Below are positions 1 through 12,200 of a DNA stretch of 64,000 bases, in pieces. The DNA is from Enoplosus armatus (lineage: Eukaryota; Chordata; Actinopteri; Centrarchiformes; Enoplosidae). Where the stretch lies: contig NC_092200.1 in the NCBI RefSeq assembly GCF_043641665.1, positions 16,439,694-16,503,693 of the forward strand. The letters run 5' to 3'. The first letter of the stretch is position 1; every line of letters starts with the position of its first letter. A model generated the notes under the pieces. The model did not search any database. It was not told where the DNA came from and worked only from the letters and a program-made list of their open reading frames with translations. The position numbers were made by a program, and so were the translations under genes.

Positions 1-1298
1 ACTCCTCTTTGCATCCATTTTGCCACAAACAAACCAACGAGAACTGTACAAACTGTACCAAGGGTTTGTACGAACAAGCTTGAAGCACCATGTATTTTGT
101 GACATGCCCTGTTCTGCTGTTACCGGGCACCAACCCAACCTTTTCTTTTCGCCCCTTTCCCCTTAAAGATCCTGTGTATTACACTGCAACGTGTGTCTGT
201 TATTTTGTCCACCCCTTGTGCCTGGAAAGATTTTCCTGTTTGCTTCTATTCTTAATGTGTAACATAATATATATACACTGCATGAACAAATAGGTTTGCT
301 GACCGCAATTCTGACGTGATCCACAGAATATCATGATGTCAGGATGAAACTCTCAAACTGAGACAAAAGCTCACGCAGTGACTCATTGTCTCGGCAAATG
401 TTATTCTAGCCGATGATTAGCTCCATCTGACTTGCAGTCAGTCCTCCTCTATTGACCAGCTAATTCTATTAATTCCTTCTTTGAAGTGCTGTGAGAGGAA
501 CTCCAAGGTTGCTCATCAGAGGGCCCCTTCATCCAGGCATTTTCATTAGTTCAACCCTTGATGGCTTAGTGAGAACCCCTGAATGAAAAGAGAGGGCGGG
601 GGTGGGTGGGTATGACGTGAGAAACATTTGTGGGAAGACACCAGCGTTTTGAGTTCACAGTTGATATGGCGGACAGGATGAGTGTGGCGGGTGTTGATGT
701 GAGGTGATGTGAGGTATTGTGGGCTGGGCAGTTTTTGGGGGATTTAGTGTAATTACAGGTATGTTGCATAGATCTGGATTTAATGGATAGAAGCAGAGAG
801 TGAACACAAATGTCACCGTGGCACGCTGCGAGTGAAGACCTGACTTTGTTGCCATTTAATCGCTTTGGCCAGAAAACAAAAGAAGCAGAGCAACAACAAG
901 CCTTATGTAGGTGTCAGAGAGAGGGAAATGTCAGGCTAATGTGCCAATGGCTCCAGGCTTTGTTTTGATTACTGCAATTATTTCCATCCTCTTGTAGGTT
1001 ACGCCATGCATGCATGTTTTCTTTTGCTTTTCTTTCAATTATAGGCCAGGATTTCCTGGGTGACTCATCAATCACGCGAGTATTTGCAGACTCAGTATTA
1101 CATTCTGTACAGTATGCCCTGCGCATGTGATACGGAACATAATTGCATGCTAACAACATATTTAATCACCGAGTGTGTGCGTTTTTGCATTACCTGAGTT
1201 CATTTGGTTATCGCTACAATTCACTGATAAGCAGCACAAAAGAGATAAATCAGCCCAATTCCATTCACACCTGGGCACAGCAAGAAGGAAGAATAGGA
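1..1298. other. Gene-free unique sequence, left edge
   Basis: No open frame here exceeds about 80 codons and none reads like a known protein. The stretch is mixed-composition DNA with short AT runs and no microsatellite of note. I see no exon, RNA gene or repeat that I recognise. Confidence 0.6.
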
Positions 1299-1328
1299 GG
1301 GAGGGGGGCGGGGGGAGCCGGGCTCGGG
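1299..1328 (+). other. G-quadruplex-type G-run cluster
   Basis: Five runs of three or more G lie within 30 bases on the plus strand (1299-1301, 1303-1308, 1310-1315, 1320-1322, 1326-1328), separated by 1 to 4 bases. This fits the usual four-run G-quadruplex pattern. It opens a CpG-containing patch to about 1530, where GCGAGAGCG (1442-1450) is matched by its reverse complement at 1509-1517. No gene start is visible beside it. Confidence 0.5.
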
Positions 1329-1829
1329 CCACCTGACTGATGAATACACTCATGCATGTGGACACTTGGCTGGCGCACAGAGAATAACAGGGAGGGGATC
1401 TGGCACTTCATCAAGTAGACCTACTACTGGGAAATCGCTGCGCGAGAGCGATGAGGATGATGCGTTTATCTTGCTTCCTCTGTGATGCATAACTGGCTCT
1501 GCTGGCCTCGCTCTCGCGGCGCGCAGTATGCCTTCAAACCAGCAGCCCGGATGCATCAAACATTAGATGCTTTTTATTCACTTGACCTATTGCAGGAGTT
1601 TTGCGCTTAGTTAAAGCAAACTCACATGTGCTGGTAGATTGTCTCCTCTGCGACCCATTTCTTTCTTCTTCAGTGGGCTAAGCATGTGTTTGCCAATGTG
1701 TTACAAGGTTCCTCCTCGCTTAATGGTGTCGGCATAATCTACCTTAGGTGTGACGTGACACTTTACCCACTGCAATCAGACACAAATCTGTGTTCATGAA
1801 ATATTGTGGAAATCAGAAGGCGAACCATT

Positions 1830-2050
1830 AGAAGACGCACAGAAATGAGGCTTGTGCACTCCAATCTGTAATGAGATTACAGCTCAGGGCGCATGCGAGA
1901 TCATTTGTGCGTGTGTGTGAGTTAATTGGCAGCCATAGAGCCTAAGAGGGAATGTTCTGCGAGCCCAGCAAACACTAACTCACACCCAGGGCAACACTAA
2001 TTATTCCAGGCTGCCCGCCAAATTCACAATATTACAGCTTCACAAAGCCA
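1830..2050. promoter_or_regulatory. Candidate conserved non-coding element
   Basis: A repeat-free block with clustered short motifs: TAATGAGATTA near 1870, GTTAATTGGC near 1921, CTAATTATT near 2000 and ACAATATTACAG near 2026. Homeodomain-type TAAT cores and CCAAT/ATTGG words in unique DNA are typical of vertebrate developmental enhancers. This is a call on appearance only; no alignment was possible. Confidence 0.25.
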
Positions 2051-3221
2051 TCTTAGTGCGTGTGCTTGCTCCATGTTACATGGTGTGGCAGCAATTCTGC
2101 TTTGAGGATAGACTGTCCAGTTGAAGACACGGGCCTGGGCAACACAACTATAGCCATTATTATTATATTAAATACAAACCGCCATGAAAGCACATAACGA
2201 ACATGCCCTGTCTCATGAACAGCCTATCATATCCCTTCATAATGGCGCGTGCTACGAGTGACACGCAAACAGCCAATCATTTAACAGGCGTGTGGTTCGA
2301 TAGCACCATCGACATTTGAAAAAGGTCATTAAAAAGGATCAATAATTATCAATACAGACTGAAATTAATATATATATAGGGTACCAGGTGCTCAAAGAGA
2401 GAGGTACTGACACATACTCTGCTTGTAGATGAAGTGGTTTTAGCAGAGTTCTAGGCATTATAGACTTAATGTGCTCACTACTGTTCACTGTGACATTATG
2501 GGATTTTTTCCCCCCCATCTCAGTTTCATTTAGCCATTGCACCACAATGTCATAATAATGGTCAGAAAATGCAGCTGCAAATGGATTTAAGTCCAAATAA
2601 TCAGAGTTATCACAGATGCATGTTTAGACCTGAAGCAAACCTTATGTGAATAACTTGATCTTGAACCTGAACTTGATATTGCATTGTAAAACCTCAGTTG
2701 TGCAACTTTAAAGATCAACGTCACTCACTCAGCTTGACCAACGGCATCGTTCGTACTGCTCCAAGACAAAATCATAAATAAAACCACCTGAACCCTAAAG
2801 GCTGGAACCTGAACTCGGCATCACAGTGATATCAGGCGCATTATGTACATTGTGACGTTTAATTTAAAGCCAAAATATGATTTTTTTTTTTAACTATTCC
2901 CTTTTGATTGACAGAGAACTGGTGACAAATCTCCTCCATCCTTCCGTTTCTGAAAATGTCTGCGATCTTCAACGACAACAATCATTGTAGCCAAGCACCT
3001 AAAAGGCCCTTGCTTACTGCATTAGCATGATTGCTGAGAGGAAATCTGGGTGAACAGACAATAGTGAGGAGAGAAATCATGAAAGTGGCATAAATATGGA
3101 AGGGGGGGGGAGTAAAGATTGAAAACTCAGCGAGGTAAATAAGATTTGCCTCTATTTCTGCTGATGGCTGTCAGAACACCAGCACTTTAAGCTGCAGATA
3201 CGGTGGCAGCTCAGGGTGTGA

Positions 3222-3333
3222 GTGTGTGTGTGTGTGTGTGCATACTTGTGTGTTTCGGTCTGTGTATGGCAGGGGCTAATTATCAAGGAGGAGGGAGGGC
3301 AGGGCGGGGTGTGTATGTGTGTGTGTGTGTGTG
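3222..3333. repeat. Two (GT)n tracts with G-rich spacer
   Basis: A GT tract at 3222-3240 is followed 68 bases later by an interrupted GT tract at 3309-3333. The spacer and right flank are G-rich, and the G-rich flank switches to a C-rich stretch at about 3400-3460. The open frame across this flank on the minus strand is low-complexity and not a gene. Confidence 0.9.
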
Positions 3334-3682
3334 AGAGGGGGAAGTGGGGTTATGTTTTGTAGGGAGATGAGTGAGAAGAGAAGAGAGGGACGGGAACAAC
3401 AAACCCACCCCGCCCCCCCCACGCTCCCAGCTCTCGCCCCACCCCCCACCCCACCTCAGTCTGACATGCCTGCCTTGCTAATAGAATAGCAGTGGAGCAT
3501 GCTGGAAAAGGGGGGGGGCTGGTTAGAAAGCCTTTGATCAACAGTCTCCTGTGACATCAATTAACCATTAATGTGCAGCCACAGAGCAGGAAGATGGAGA
3601 GCTGTCCAGGGTCACCTCCATTCTACAGCCGCCCAGCCTGATAATGACAGCTATTTAACCCAGCCGGTCTGACTGTACAGGG

Positions 3683-3684
<2 letters not shown>

Positions 3685-3714
<30 letters not shown>
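3685..3714. repeat. (TG)n microsatellite
   Basis: About 15 uninterrupted TG units, the third GT tract within 500 bases. Likely polymorphic in length. Confidence 0.95.
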
Positions 3715-3716
<2 letters not shown>

Positions 3717-4817
3717 TGTTTTTGCAATAAAAAGTCTGCATGAGAAGATAAACCCTGGGATATCGGGCTCTTGTGAGCATTATGTGCCATGCTACCAAAG
3801 AGAAATTGTTGTAATTATTTTCAGAAGTTTCAACAGTTAAGCCTGGGTGATGGAAAATATTAAACATGCTTTCCATGCAGAGAGGAAAAAAAGTATGTTC
3901 ATCCGTCTGTTTCTGTCACCATCCGCAACAGGTCAGCCTCTTTCTCCCAGCGCCATCCAGCTAAATGTCTGCCTGCTGAAGCTGTTTACTGTAGCTAGCA
4001 GGCTGACAGGGACAGGACTCTGCATTACCGCAGACAAACAAACAGTCATGACATGTCCTGTGTCACCCCTCGCTGTCCGCTGATGCATGTGGGGAACTGT
4101 CGACCCCATCGTTTTGCCTCTGTCTGCAGCGTCAGTCGCGGCTGCACACGTGAGTGACATTAAGACGGGCACGGAGCGTTCCACAATGTGACCCACATCA
4201 AAAAAAATCTTCCCTGTGATTAATTCACTTTCATATTCCGTCCCGGCCTAACAAGCATTCCTTCTTCTATTGTTTCACATTACGCTCCTCCCTCCTCCTG
4301 CTTTCTATCATCTGTCTTACTCGTTTGGCATTGCTGTGTGACATCTGGCACTGGCCAGATATTCCCAAGCCGATGACCAATGCCCTCCCATAACGAGGAT
4401 ATATGGCTCCATTAGCCTGCAGCTGATTATTTAATCATTTCTTAGATGGCTTTAATTGAAATGGTATGATGAATGGTGCAGGGGTTTGCTCCCCACAGAG
4501 AGGTCTAATTGGGCCTCTGTCCTGGGTGCCTCACCTTGGATCTGTCATTCACTGGCCACTTCAGCCAGGGGGAACAGGTAGTCTGGGACATGCTTGGACA
4601 AACAACAAGAATTTCATTTTCGAGACTGACTGTCGGACGATGTTCTAGGGTCTAGTCACCTTGGTGCATACTGTTAAAAGTTGCATGCATGTGCATCCTG
4701 AAAAACAACACATTTTATGCCAACCCTGTCAACCAGTTACGTTTAGGGAACAAAGAGCAACCAGGCAACAAAGAGCTCCAATCTTTGGATTGGAGTTTGC
4801 ATCCGGAGTCCCACTTG
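3715..4817. other. Gene-free block with possible regulatory core at 4370-4460
   Basis: No supportable gene. The part near 4370-4460 is AT-rich and motif-dense, with TGATTATTTAATCATTT and CTTTAATTGAAATG in a repeat-free setting, and may be a conserved non-coding element. The rest is unremarkable unique DNA. Confidence 0.35.
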
Positions 4818-4995
4818 TGGTTAGCTTTAGGCACCAAAAGCACTTTATTTAAGGTTAGGAAAAGATCGTCTTTTTGGTTAAATGTTGATTAGGTGAACCT
4901 GTCCTGTATTGAGTTTATAGTCACTGTTTACCTTCTCAGTATTAAATCGAGACCACAACCTTTTCCTAACCTTAACCACGTGTTGTTGTGCTGCA
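4818..4995 (+). mobile_element. Decayed interspersed repeat, family A, copy 1
   Basis: The segment contains 'tttaggcaccaaaagcactt' followed by 'aaggttaggaaaagatcgt'. I recognise this phrase as a dispersed repeat in percomorph fish genomes, usually with 'caaaactacttggttaaggt'. A related copy lies at 20155-20380 in this window ('ttggttaaggtctggaaaag'). AAGGTTAGGAAAAG (4851-4864) is followed by its exact reverse complement at 4960-4973, so the unit could fold back on itself. No coding capacity is visible and I cannot name the class. Confidence 0.5.
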
Positions 4996-6552
4996 ACAGA
5001 ACCATAAAAATCACACTTTAGTTGCGGTTGTTGTAAGAAAACAAAATGGAATACGTTGTGATGAAATGAACATTTTGGGACTTGCCATATTCGTTGATCA
5101 GTAGCATATCTTTGCAATTTGTAGGAGAGAGGGTTGTTTTCGACTCATTCTCTCTACTTTGCTATGCTACAGTTTTGAAAAATGAATATTCGCCTCCTGC
5201 GAGGTGTCAGATTCAAGCTGTTTGGCTAAATACAGCCAAAATGGCAAGAAACGATCAGATATGATGCAGGACTGACATTTATAACTGTTTCAGGATCAGC
5301 AACACTGATCTACAATCAGTTTCAGACCATTTTTTTGGAAGGTTTCCTTTCTGGAAAGGTATGCCTTTTATTGTGTAGCCACAGTGTGAAGTGAATACCA
5401 CAGCCTAACAGTATGCCACAGAGAGAATGTGAGACGCGGAGAGAAAAAAGCAACCCGGAACGAACCCAGTACGTATGCTTTTATTCCACGAGGGCCTCAG
5501 AGCAATCGATTACTAATACCAAAACACATGGAAAACATCAGACACTATTACTTGTGCTTACTCGTTCATGACCCATATTAGAGTGAGGAATAATTACAGT
5601 TTGAGGGCAGAGAGGAGTGATGGCGCACCATGTGTTGCTGATATGACTGTCGTTTTTTTTTGCCTTACGAGCTCTGCTATCTAGCTCACTGAGATTAGTT
5701 AGGTCTGTAATCTATTGATCCCGTGGGAACGTTTCTCCATAAGTCTCTCAATGGCCTCCTACTTAAACCCTCATCAAAGGCAGAGGCAATGTGCCCGGCG
5801 AGCTGTTTATGTCAATACAGTTAATGTGATGCACTTCACGGCTCCCCTCTCAGACACCAATGGCGGCACAAATGAAAATATCCAGCCAGAGACCCAAATA
5901 AAAAAGAAATAAATAGAAAATAAATTCCTCCCTCCGAGGGAGCGCTCGGGGACAAGATCAGGGAAATGTAAGACAAATCCCAGCGCTGAGCTTCAATTCT
6001 CTTGCTGTCATTTCATGATCCTCATCCCTCCCTTTTCTTTTTCTTTTCCCCGCCGTAAACACATCACCATCGCTCTATTCAGACAGCCTCGTCTTTGTTG
6101 CCTGACGTCTCCGTGTCTTCCGTTAATGGTATGGATAACCTATCATGGCACTGTGGGTGTGTGATCCTAACTGACAGTAAAAAGGATAAATGCCATGAAT
6201 AAGCACTCCGCTGAGCGTCAGCTGTGACCTTTGCCACAGGAAGCTCACAGCAGTAGATGCTTGATACACATCAGTAAATGCAAACCGTCATCAAACACAC
6301 ACGCGCACTATGTACTTGTTTCAGGGATGAAAATGAGCCAATAGTCTGGCGGTGTCTGTGTGTGTCATTATCATGGAGGAAAGAAATCTGACAGACGATC
6401 TCTCATTTTTGGAAGTAGATTGCATTGATAGGGAGATTGCAAGTTTAGCTACACGATCAAATAAATATATGTATTTAAAATGAAATAAAAGGCAAGAATT
6501 AATAAATGGTGACCATGGCATTCAAATTGTCAGAAAGCCAGCAATTCCAGCT
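4996..6552. other. Gene-free unique sequence
   Basis: Open frames are short and do not read as protein. The block is ordinary AT-leaning sequence with a CpG-bearing patch near 5935-5950. I recognise no repeat, exon or RNA gene. Confidence 0.55.
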
Positions 6553-6631
6553 AACTGGGTACGCTACAAATTCATGTATATATGCATACATAATGGATGC
6601 ATATATACATGAATTTGTAGCGTACCCAGTT
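6553..6631. repeat. Perfect 35-bp inverted repeat, 9-base loop
   Basis: Positions 6553-6587 are the exact reverse complement of 6597-6631; the loop is 6588-6596 (acataatgg). The arm begins AACTGGGTACGCTACAAATT and ends in an alternating AT/purine-pyrimidine stretch next to the loop. Complementarity stops at both outer ends (T opposite T at 6552 and 6632). A transcript from either strand would fold into a 35-bp fully paired hairpin. Fully paired arms are unlike most animal microRNA precursors, which carry mismatches. A fold-back template switch during replication, or a very short palindromic element, fits better. A small-RNA precursor cannot be excluded. Confidence 0.95.
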
Positions 6632-8673
6632 TGAGTATGTATGTTTGTGTATATGCCTGCTTAATGGCTGTTGTGGCAAATTTGCATTTGGAAGATCTGC
6701 TTCTCAAAAGATCATTTTGTATGGTAAGACTGTTAGCATTGTAGATACAAGGCCTCACAAGTGTTCGCCTAAGACACATGAGAATACCTGAAGTCTTTGG
6801 GGTTTAAAGCGACAGTGAAACGGTGGTTGGAGCATCTTTAGCTTCAGTAATGTGACGTATTGTTTGGGGTGAGACGGAATATGTGTCAGCGAGGTGCAAT
6901 TATGAGAGGAATTTGATCAGTCGATCTGTGATTGGCTTGCACAAAAGTGGGCATGGCTAAGGGAATATTGAGCTGTACGTAGCTGTAGAGGACCTCCACC
7001 CACGCCTCCCTCACCTGTTTTGTTAGATCAGGATGAGGATGAGGGGGAAAATGTATCAGTAAGACCTCAACCACATTCTGTGGAAGTGTAAACAAAGCTT
7101 TTGCAAACTGACATCCAAACACACAACTCCTGCTATGATACCCACTAGCTAACGGTCAAGTCACCCCAAATCACTTTTGACTGGATGTATTTATGTATTT
7201 AGATACTTAAATGTTTTACATTTATTTGACATATACTAAGAGAGACTGAACCAATGACACAGGGACGCAGGACTAGAACTTTGTGTTTTTAGTGTAACTT
7301 ATTAATGGGACATGATGGACTTTTGTATATTTTTATTTAAAAAAAAACCCCACACAAAATGAAAAGTGAACTTGCCATGTCATTGAGTCTATAATTTCTC
7401 AACGGCTAATGGTTTCACTTCCGTACACTCTTTCATTTTTTATTTTTTTAAACCAGTTAGTTGTATATTGGCTTCATTGTACAGATTGGTTTTACTTAAC
7501 GTGAACAAGTTTTAAAAATCTGCTCTACCAAAACAAGCTTTCTATCGCTAAGCTTCTTGTCAGGGCAGAGTCACATGTGGCATCCTTCCGTTAGTTTCTG
7601 CATGTTATTCTGTGTGTGTGTGTGTGTGTGTGTTATGTTTGGGTGAGATCAGGTCAGAGAGGGAATAAGAAAGAAACCCTGCCGAGGGATTTCGCAGCAC
7701 GGCGGCCATGTCGTGGTCAGTTATGAATCTCCGCTGGTTTTAGGGGTCAGTGTTGAGGAATGAGTACCAAGACAGAAGGTGGTGAGAGTAATATACAAAA
7801 ATATGATGTATATTTGATATCCTCGTGCAGGGCAGTCTGTTGAACCATGCAGCACCAATCTGTGGTGAGCTAAGCCTGAATGGAAGCAGTGGGCTTACCA
7901 CTGCCTGATGAAAAATCTACTTAAAGCCACTGAAGCATGAGCCACAATGTCGGTGTGTCCCATAGGTGGGAGCAATAGCAGACTGCAGATTAAAGACAGA
8001 CACATATGAACAAGTGTTTGTGACAGTAACAGAAAAATCCCTCAGAATGTGATGTCCTCGTTAGAAAATTAAATCTCACCAAATTTCAATGTGCATCTAA
8101 AAGGGGAAAACAAGCTTGGTAAGAACTTTTTTCTCGTTCGGTGATGTACTTATCTTTTCAGCTTTAACAAAAGACCCTGCTGCAGTGTCAGAGGCTACAC
8201 ATGTAACACACTTAACACATTTCTGTTCATCTTGTCTTGTTGACGGAGAAAAGGAGAAAACTGGCAAGACAGGACTGAGCAAATTGCCTGACTTGCCTGA
8301 AATAGGTGTGAAGGTTTGGACAATTTCAGATGTTGGGTCAAGTGGAAAATGTAACGTTACACAAACCTTTGGCTGTGATATCCTGGTGATTACTATCGTG
8401 CCTTTTTTCCTCCCTTACCAGGGAGCCTGTCAAGCTTTGGATTTCTTAACGTGCTGCGACGTGGTGCTATAACTCTGTATCTGAAAAGTTTGGAGGGTGG
8501 AACATCCACTTTGTGTGAGCCAAGGAGCGAGCAAATTAGAGTCTAGAGTTAATAATGGAAGCTCTGTGCTGCTTTTTTATTCGGTATGGAGAAGTTTACA
8601 CTCCCAGCAGCCTCGGACGAACTTGTGTACGATAGATAGATGGTGTTACACCTGCCAAACTCATCAGTTATTC
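6632..8673. other. Gene-free block with one GT tract
   Basis: Contains a (TG)n tract at 7611-7633 and short A and T runs (7339-7347, 7436-7450). The 118-codon open frame at 8116-8472 has no recognisable domain, no codon signal that I can see and no splice context. Nothing else is supportable. Confidence 0.55.
7611..7633. repeat. (TG)n microsatellite
   Basis: About 11 uninterrupted TG units. Confidence 0.95.
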
Positions 8674-8970
8674 CGTTCATCCATTGGCTATACCTGCTCA
8701 TCCTCTCGAAGGGGTCGTGGGGTGCTGGAGCCGATCCCATTCGACAGTGGAAGAGAGGCGGGGTACCCCCTGGAAAGGTCGCCAGTCAATCACAGGACAA
8801 TATCTAACCTGCATGTCTTCGGACTGTGGGAGGAAACCGGAGCACCTGGAGAGAACCCACGCAGGCACAGGGGGAACATGCAAACATGTCGGCTCCAGCC
8901 AGCCTGCTGGTTCAAACTCAAAACCCTTCTTGGCGTGAGGCAACGGTAGGCTACTAACCACTGCTTCCAA
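8674..8970 (+). mobile_element. Common teleost interspersed repeat (non-autonomous or LINE-tail type)
   Basis: The element begins 'cgttcatccattggctatac', runs through 'ggtcgtggggtgctggagcc', 'ggtcgccagtcaatcacagg', 'gactgtgggaggaaaccgga' and 'gagagaacccacgcaggcac', and ends near 'ctactaaccactgc'. These phrases in this order match a very abundant fish repeat in the sense orientation. I remember it as a retroposon-like unit, but I am not sure of its formal name or class. The copy is diverged and lacks part of the usual middle (the 'cacattcacacctacgggca' portion), going straight from the 'cacagg' phrase to the 'tgcatgtcttcgga' phrase. Open frames over it are shadows of the repeat. Confidence 0.8.
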
Positions 8971-8974
8971 ACCA

Positions 8975-10686
8975 TTCAACGGTTATGTTAGGACAAATGC
9001 CGTTTTAATAACGTGTATGTTTTAATAGTGTGTCGTTAATAAGTCATACTGTGCTCCTTTATTTCCTTGTCTTCTATGGATCAGCTGATGGCGATGCTGA
9101 CTTTGTTGCCTGGCACGTGGAGCTTCAGCCTCAGATGTTTCACGAGATATCATGTATGTAACGCTCATGTGCATATTTAAGACCCTTTTACAGGTTTTCA
9201 CTTTAAAATGAATCGGCTGGAAACATTACAAAGGCAAGTTTCACACTTAAAACTTAACATTAACATGAACAGTTGTAGTCTCATCCGACACGATCCACGT
9301 TCTTCGGCCAGAAATGAAAAGCCCTGATTTCGTATTACTTATGTATGAAATCGAGGGCCCATTGTTTCCAAAAATCCCTGTGAATTTTGAGTGGCTGATC
9401 AGCCACCCTTATCACGATGAATTGCATATGTGCTGCATGAGGAAGGAAAGCTTGACTGGCTGAGCAACAGAAAAAACGAATGGTTCAGAGCACTTGGAGA
9501 GTTTAAACCAGGTAGAATTCAGCAATGCTCTCTCCACCCAGCATGCCACCTTCCTGCCTCAGTTACAAGTTTCCCGTGAAAATAAAAGCCACCCTTTCAT
9601 TGTTTGCTCTCTTTTCCTCTTCCCATTATTGCTGTGTGTTTATGCTAATCATGAAATTATTTCTCTTACGACGTAGTGCTCTGATGTGATAAAAGAACGT
9701 ATAATCACAGCCAATTTGAAACCCTCGAAAAGTACACCTTCCACCACTGCCTTCGCCAAATTGAAGCCATGCCAGTCAGAGATATGCCCAACGCATTCGT
9801 GTTAATGCACACAGCAATGGACAGCCCGGTCTAATCGTGAGGAATATATGATGAGAATTAGAAAGTGAAATTAGATTACCTCTGTAGCCACATTATCAAC
9901 ACTAATTGTAAAAATATATACTATATCCTAGTATAGATGTTTGACTCGCACCGTGCTCAAGCACCACCTCAGTGGCTGAGATTTAGAGACATTTGAGCAG
10001 ATTTAGTCTGAACCTGCACCGCTCACGCTGTTGGACTCGCTCTGCTGCAGCAATGCTATCGGGAAAACACATAAAATACTTTCAATGTCAAGTCAAAGCG
10101 AAATAATGAACATAATACTCTGCACGGCATTGACCTACATCGTAATCTCAGTGCAAACACAATAATGTTTACATTGTGATAAGCATCCCAGTGGACACAT
10201 TAGGCCGTGTTGTTATTTTAGTGGACAGGAGTTTACGGCCCATTTATCAGCATGTTTGGTGTCTCTAGGTTATCTCGGACGGAGAAAATGGCTCAATGGG
10301 CCGAGAGAGCGATATCATTAATTGGGTTTGTTGTTCTTCGGAGTTAGATAATCCAAAGAGTGAGGGCGTGACTGTTTTTGCTTGCATTGTGAGGCTTTGC
10401 CATCGATTGTTCCGTTCTGGTTTTCTGGGGGGGGGGGGGTTGTGAATTTGCTTCAGGAGCAGATTTCTGTTTTCATTTCCTGGCTGCAGAAAGGTGGCGT
10501 CTGGTCGCTATCCTGTAATTAATCTGGCCAATCAATGGCTGATGCCTCGGGCGCATGCAAAGAGTCAGCTCTTTCAGACTCACCTGTTGTCGCTCCAGAG
10601 ATGGTAATTTTGTTTGTGCGTCTGTGAGAGGAGGCGTGATTTGTAGCCATAAGTGTGTTTGATTTTGTGGGTATGACACAAGATTA

Positions 10687-10722
<36 letters not shown>

Positions 10723-11984
10723 TCAGGCGCGCTGAGATAAGAGGAGCAGTGAGAGTTTGTTGAAATTCAAATATGTGAAACTCATTTTCCCAAAAAATCA
10801 CACACTTTGATACCAATTCCTGTTGAGGCCTGAAGATGAAGGTATTTCCGAGCTCCATGATGAAAGTTGCCATGTATCAAAGCCGTCACCATGGCAACAC
10901 TCCATTACTCTTGCTTTACATAAATGAGTCAGGATAAATTAGAAATCCAATTTGTATTGTTTGCCATGCTCAGAATAGATTACAAATGTATCAGCCAGCT
11001 GATGCTAATTCGGTTTGCAGTCTGTGTTGTTCTGATGAGAAAGGAGAGGAGTGAGGGGGCGGTATTGGTGGTATATGCAGTCTTGCTTGTCAGGATCTTT
11101 ATTTACCTTGCAGCCCCTCCACAGGCTGCGGGCATATGGCTTATGATAATTACAGTCCGTATCAGGTCTCTCTCTCACCCTGAGTCATTCTCACTTTGTC
11201 TGTGATCCAGCGCTCCCCTTTATTCCCTTCGCTTTCAGCATGCACTTCCAAATCAGATACTAGTTGGATCATTCAAATTAGCATATAGCCCAAAGGTGAA
11301 GAATCTGTTTCTTTTCTTTGCTTGTTCTTATTTTTCCTCCAACTCCACAGAGAGGCTGCGCAGGGAGAAGGTGTTTGTGGATCTACTGTTTGTAATGATA
11401 ATTTTATATCCCAGCGGAATCTGATACAGCAGTTTGATTGCGATTCCCCTCTACATCAAGGACTCACAACAAGCGCACCGATGTCGAGAGAAAACTCACC
11501 ATACGTTGCAAGATTTTCAGGGCAAAACATGTTTACCATCTACCTTCCACCAGCGCTCTCATGACATGATTATACATGGACAGAGAGGGTCTAGTTGTTT
11601 ACAGTAGCCCATTCATTCTCGCACGAGGGACAAACCTCAGTAGGCTTCTTTAACTAGGGATTATATTAACAGAGCATCTCTGATCGGTGGCTACAATTCA
11701 AGCGCATTTCTGCCGAACCAAAAAAAAAATTTCAGTGTCCTGCTGTTCAAAAGAACGTCTGTTGAGGAGGGGGACTGCACCTCCATCTTGTAAAGCCCTG
11801 AGAGGAAACCAGGTTGGTAATTGGACTTGGACAGAATATGGTAGCAGCGGGACTCAAACCGCAGAACAGTTAAATTTTTTGGCAAGTATAAGTTGGTTAG
11901 GCACTCAAAGGTAATACCACCTCTCTCTAGGACTGCTAAACATTTGTAACTGTTGTTGAGGTCAAAGGTCATGACTGTGTGTGT
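8975..11984. other. Gene-free block
   Basis: Unique, mostly AT-leaning DNA containing a 13-G run (10427-10439) and an interrupted GT tract (10687-10722). A stretch at 11322-11564 opens after a pyrimidine-rich CAG, but no adjacent donor or recognised domain supports an exon. I see no RNA gene. Confidence 0.5.
10687..10722. repeat. Interrupted (GT)n tract with GC insert
   Basis: GT units broken by GCGCGC in the middle; alternating purine-pyrimidine throughout, so potentially Z-DNA-forming. Confidence 0.9.
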
Positions 11985-12200
11985 AGTTTAAAGGAATATC
12001 ACTTATTTGCTGTCTTGCCAAGAGTGAGACGATCCTTTACCATGGACCTGGGCGTTGTAGTTCATTTTAAGTAAACTCCACATCCTGCTGCTGGAAGGTC
12101 TCACCAGAGAACCAAATCCGCTGTCGAAAATAGTCCCCAACAAATGCACTCTTTATTCCTGCTTGATGGACTTATGCATTGTTGGTTTTGTTCTTCTCGT
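11985..12200 (+). mobile_element. Decayed interspersed repeat, family C, copy 1
   Basis: Starts 'tttaaaggaatatcacttat' then 'cttgccaagagtgagacga', and later 'aatagtccccaacaaatgca'. I recognise both phrases from repeats common in percomorph genomes, where the first reads roughly 'gggaaatatgcttattcgct'. A relative with the 'ttttgggaaatatg' phrase lies at 63898-64000. Boundaries are approximate, and two adjacent repeats could be merged here. Confidence 0.45.

Noticed and set aside
8116..8472. 118-codon plus-strand frame
   Set aside because: Free of simple repeats but matches nothing I know; length is within chance for 64 kb in six frames.
8660..8980. Possible zinc-finger-like peptide in frames over the 8.7-kb repeat
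   Set aside because: The DNA is a recognised interspersed repeat; the peptides are shadows of it.
9391..9406. 16-base perfect palindrome gtggctgatcagccac
   Set aside because: About one such palindrome is expected by chance in 64 kb and nothing around it suggests function.
11334..11410. Pyrimidine-rich CAG followed by a short open peptide, like a 3' splice site and exon
   Set aside because: The frame stops quickly, no good donor follows at a sensible distance, and the peptide matches no family I know.
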